DNA of 40,961 nucleotides from Sulfitobacter sp. (GTDB lineage Bacteria > Pseudomonadota > Alphaproteobacteria > Rhodobacterales > Rhodobacteraceae): positions 1 to 40,961 of the forward strand of contig JAQXCD010000043.1 of the NCBI GenBank assembly GCA_029252045.1. The letters run 5' to 3'. Made by a program: the position numbers and the translations under genes. Below the pieces are notes generated by a model, which was not told the origin of the DNA, did not search any database, and saw nothing but the letters and a program-made list of their open reading frames with translations. This document shows, in pieces, positions 39,326 through 40,961 of the stretch (its first letter is position 1; each line of letters starts with the position of its first letter).

Positions 39326-40720
39326 CTAGATCACGAAGGCAAACACCAGAACCCACGCGCTGAGCACCAAGCCACAAACCAGCGTATACACTCCGTTCCA
39401 CACCAGCCCGACATGCTGCGCACTGACACCTCCGAACGATCCGATCAGCAGCGTTGTCGCCGTAAAGGGCGAACTTGCCCCCGTCAGTGCCCAGCCGGAA
39501 GTGACCGCAACCACCAAGGCCTCTGGCCGCACGCCCAGACTGGCGGCACCCGGAATAAGCGGTGCCAGCAACGTCACCGCCAGAATGGGGTTCATCCCGA
39601 TTTGGCCCGCAACAGGCAAAATCCAGACAAAAGACACAAGGATCACCCACGGCGGCACAGCCGACAGGTCCAGACCCGCGTTGACCAGCAATGGCCCCAG
39701 CAGCTGTGAGCCTACCGTGCCGATATATCCGGCCATCATCAGCAGCACCAATTCTCCCCGGTAGCCGGGCAATTCCTCCAGAACATAGGTACGGATACGC
39801 CGCGCGGGGCCTGCAACCGGTGCATCCGCCAAATTCTGAATCCCCAACCACACCAGCGCAATTGCCGGTACCAGCACCGAGATAATCCCGACGATGCGCA
39901 CATCCGACAATTGGTTCAGCACACCAACCCCGATAATGAAAACAACCAGCAACCCAACCAACGGCAGCATCGCAGCCCATGTACCCTGCGGGGCCGCGCG
40001 TAGAGGACGCGCCGTCAACTTCGGCTTGATCGCTGTATCCAGCGCCCAGCCAACCCCCGCCAGAATAAAGGCCGTGACCAAACCGGGCAGCACAATCTGC
40101 AACCAACTGGTATCGGGAATAACACTGGTCGACACCACGACCGCAAAAGACAGCGGCGACCACGGCAGCGAGGACACAAACGCCCGCTGGATCGCCAGCA
40201 ACATCCGCCTGATCCGGTGTCGGCGCACCTCTGCATCCGGCTCTGCATTGGCGTTTGCCACAGCCAGCGTGCCCAGCAATTGTAATGAGCCATAACTGAG
40301 CAACAACGAAAACGCCTGCCCGCCCACCGTCAGCGCCCCATAGCGCCGACCGGGCGGCTGGCTGGCCAGAAACGCCCCCGCGCGCTGGATCGCAGGCGAG
40401 GTTTGCGCGACATTCCGCAGGGTAGACAAAGCCGTGAAAAACGCGCCGATGAAGGCCGCGGCGGCCAAGGCCCGCTCAACGGTTTCACGCCAGTCTGGAT
40501 TGGTCAGCGCCAGAGCAATGCTCAGCGCAACCGCGACCAGCACAAAAGCAATCCGCGACGCTTTGATCCTTGTGGTTAAAACAGCCAGCAGGACAATAAC
40601 CAGCGCAGGTTTATAGGGTGTCGCCCATTGCGCGATCCCCCATTCGTTGCAGATTACCAACAGCGCCGTCGCCAGCAGCAAAAGCCCGATTGCCCTGTCT
40701 GCCAAAATTTCAAATTTCAT
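39326..40720 (-). CDS. Polytopic membrane transporter, ion-transporter-superfamily-like
   Basis: 464 aa, almost entirely hydrophobic with about 11-12 predicted membrane helices. I do not recognise a named family with certainty. The paired segments GRRYGALTVGGQAFSLLLSYG and GQIGMNPILAVTLLAPLIPG, with later GWALTGASSPFTATTLLIG, are reminiscent of inverted-repeat carriers of the IT superfamily (CitM, ArsB, NhaD, TRAP-DctM types), where short re-entrant loops bind substrate. It stands 73 bp upstream of the alcohol dehydrogenase gene on the same strand and may import or export the substrate of that enzyme. Confidence 0.75.
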   Translation of the reverse strand: MKFEILADRAIGLLLLATALLVICNEWGIAQWATPYKPALVIVLLAVLTTRIKASRIAFVLVAVALSIALALTNPDWRETVERALAAAAFIGAFFTALSTLRNVAQTSPAIQRAGAFLASQPPGRRYGALTVGGQAFSLLLSYGSLQLLGTLAVANANAEPDAEVRRHRIRRMLLAIQRAFVSSLPWSPLSFAVVVSTSVIPDTSWLQIVLPGLVTAFILAGVGWALDTAIKPKLTARPLRAAPQGTWAAMLPLVGLLVVFIIGVGVLNQLSDVRIVGIISVLVPAIALVWLGIQNLADAPVAGPARRIRTYVLEELPGYRGELVLLMMAGYIGTVGSQLLGPLLVNAGLDLSAVPPWVILVSFVWILPVAGQIGMNPILAVTLLAPLIPGAASLGVRPEALVVAVTSGWALTGASSPFTATTLLIGSFGGVSAQHVGLVWNGVYTLVCGLVLSAWVLVFAFVI

Positions 40721-40799
40721 GGGCTGTCTTCTTGTGGGGCCATTTCCCGTCTATGCCTGTCGCGCGGCGTGGTCAATCAACGCCGCAGACCGCCCTCCC

Positions 40800-40961
40800 C
40801 TAGCGCGCAAAAACCGTCTGCCCCTTCCAGATGGTTTCCTGCACTTCAATCGCGCCAATCTGCGCGGGCGTCATCGTACGAATATCATCCGCCAGAATAA
40901 TGAAATCAGCCCAAGCGCCGGCAGACAGAACAGACGTCTGCCCCGCCATCCCCATTGCCCG
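40800..40961 (-). CDS. Amidohydrolase (YtcJ-like), C-terminal fragment (runs off the window)
   Basis: The final 53 codons are visible before the TAG at 40800-40802. The sequence reads SAGAWADFIILADDIRTM, then IGAIEVQETIWKGQTVFAR, the standard C-terminal beta-sandwich end of YtcJ/imidazolonepropionase-like amidohydrolases (compare SIEAGKRADFAVLEDDPEE in the complete gene at 22757-24394). The metal-binding part is outside the window. It lies 79 bp upstream of the transporter gene in the same direction, so the two may form an operon. Confidence 0.82.
   Translation of the reverse strand, partial: RAMGMAGQTSVLSAGAWADFIILADDIRTMTPAQIGAIEVQETIWKGQTVFAR

Noticed and set aside
1-40961. CRISPR arrays, tRNA or rRNA genes, prophage genes
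   Set aside because: None seen: no spaced direct-repeat array, no cloverleaf or CCA-ending segment recognised, and no phage structural or integrase genes.

Overview
The window looks like a chromosomal or large-replicon segment of an alphaproteobacterium of the roseobacter group (Rhodobacterales). This rests on the GC-rich coding style, the very tight operons with 1-4 base ATGA/TGATG overlaps, and the character of the Liv-type transporter, acyl-CoA dehydrogenases and TupBCA proteins. No rRNA, tRNA or CRISPR array was seen. The only mobile DNA is the 5' end of an IS5-type transposase gene at the left edge.

Left third (163-18510, all minus strand): a large acyl-CoA catabolic region. Read in the direction of transcription it encodes two adjacent acyl-CoA dehydrogenases, two short-chain dehydrogenases, a thiolase, a nitronate-monooxygenase-like flavoprotein, a histidine phosphatase, an ACAD10/11-like phosphotransferase and an IclR regulator. 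After a 427-bp regulatory gap comes a complete Liv-type ABC importer (livJ, terminator, livHMGF), a serine hydrolase, acetoacetyl-CoA synthetase and acyl-CoA thioesterase II. Together these suggest uptake of an organic acid or branched substrate, CoA-dependent beta-oxidation and entry into central metabolism. A kinase plus phosphatase next to an acyl-CoA dehydrogenase pair recalls 4-hydroxyacyl-CoA degradation.

Middle (18649-31001): divergent from the first operon are an NADPH:quinone-reductase-like MDR enzyme, then a second histidine phosphatase, an MDR enoyl-reductase-like enzyme and a MaoC hydratase. Next come a COG0523 (CobW-like) GTPase translationally coupled to a YtcJ-type amidohydrolase, a divergent LysR regulator, and a full dipeptide/oligopeptide-type ABC importer (binding protein, terminator, two permeases, two ATPases).

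Right part (30998-40961): a tungstate-type TupBCA importer (minus). Then the most interesting segment: a compact GntR - [2Fe-2S] ferredoxin - glutamine-synthetase-like ligase - cytochrome P450 operon (33343-36880). Its gene content matches mycobacterial pipRABC (piperidine/pyrrolidine use). It is divergent from a class I glutamine amidotransferase-like gene (36966-37679) whose pairing with a GS-like ligase recalls the gamma-glutamyl-anilide genes of aniline degraders. A hotdog thioesterase, an iron-type alcohol dehydrogenase, an ion-transporter-superfamily-like membrane protein and the 3' end of a second YtcJ-type amidohydrolase follow. I propose a candidate amine or N-heterocycle catabolic module that combines gamma-glutamylation with P450 chemistry. 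The substrate is unknown.

Regulatory DNA that can be read directly includes two intrinsic terminators placed between a binding-protein gene and its permease gene (7930-7964 and 27160-27193), and a palindrome inside the divergent promoter at 18567-18619. There is also an inverted repeat overlapping a candidate livJ promoter (9285-9311), an IclR-type palindrome (9581-9597) and an inverted repeat in the P450/amidotransferase divergent promoter (36907-36931).
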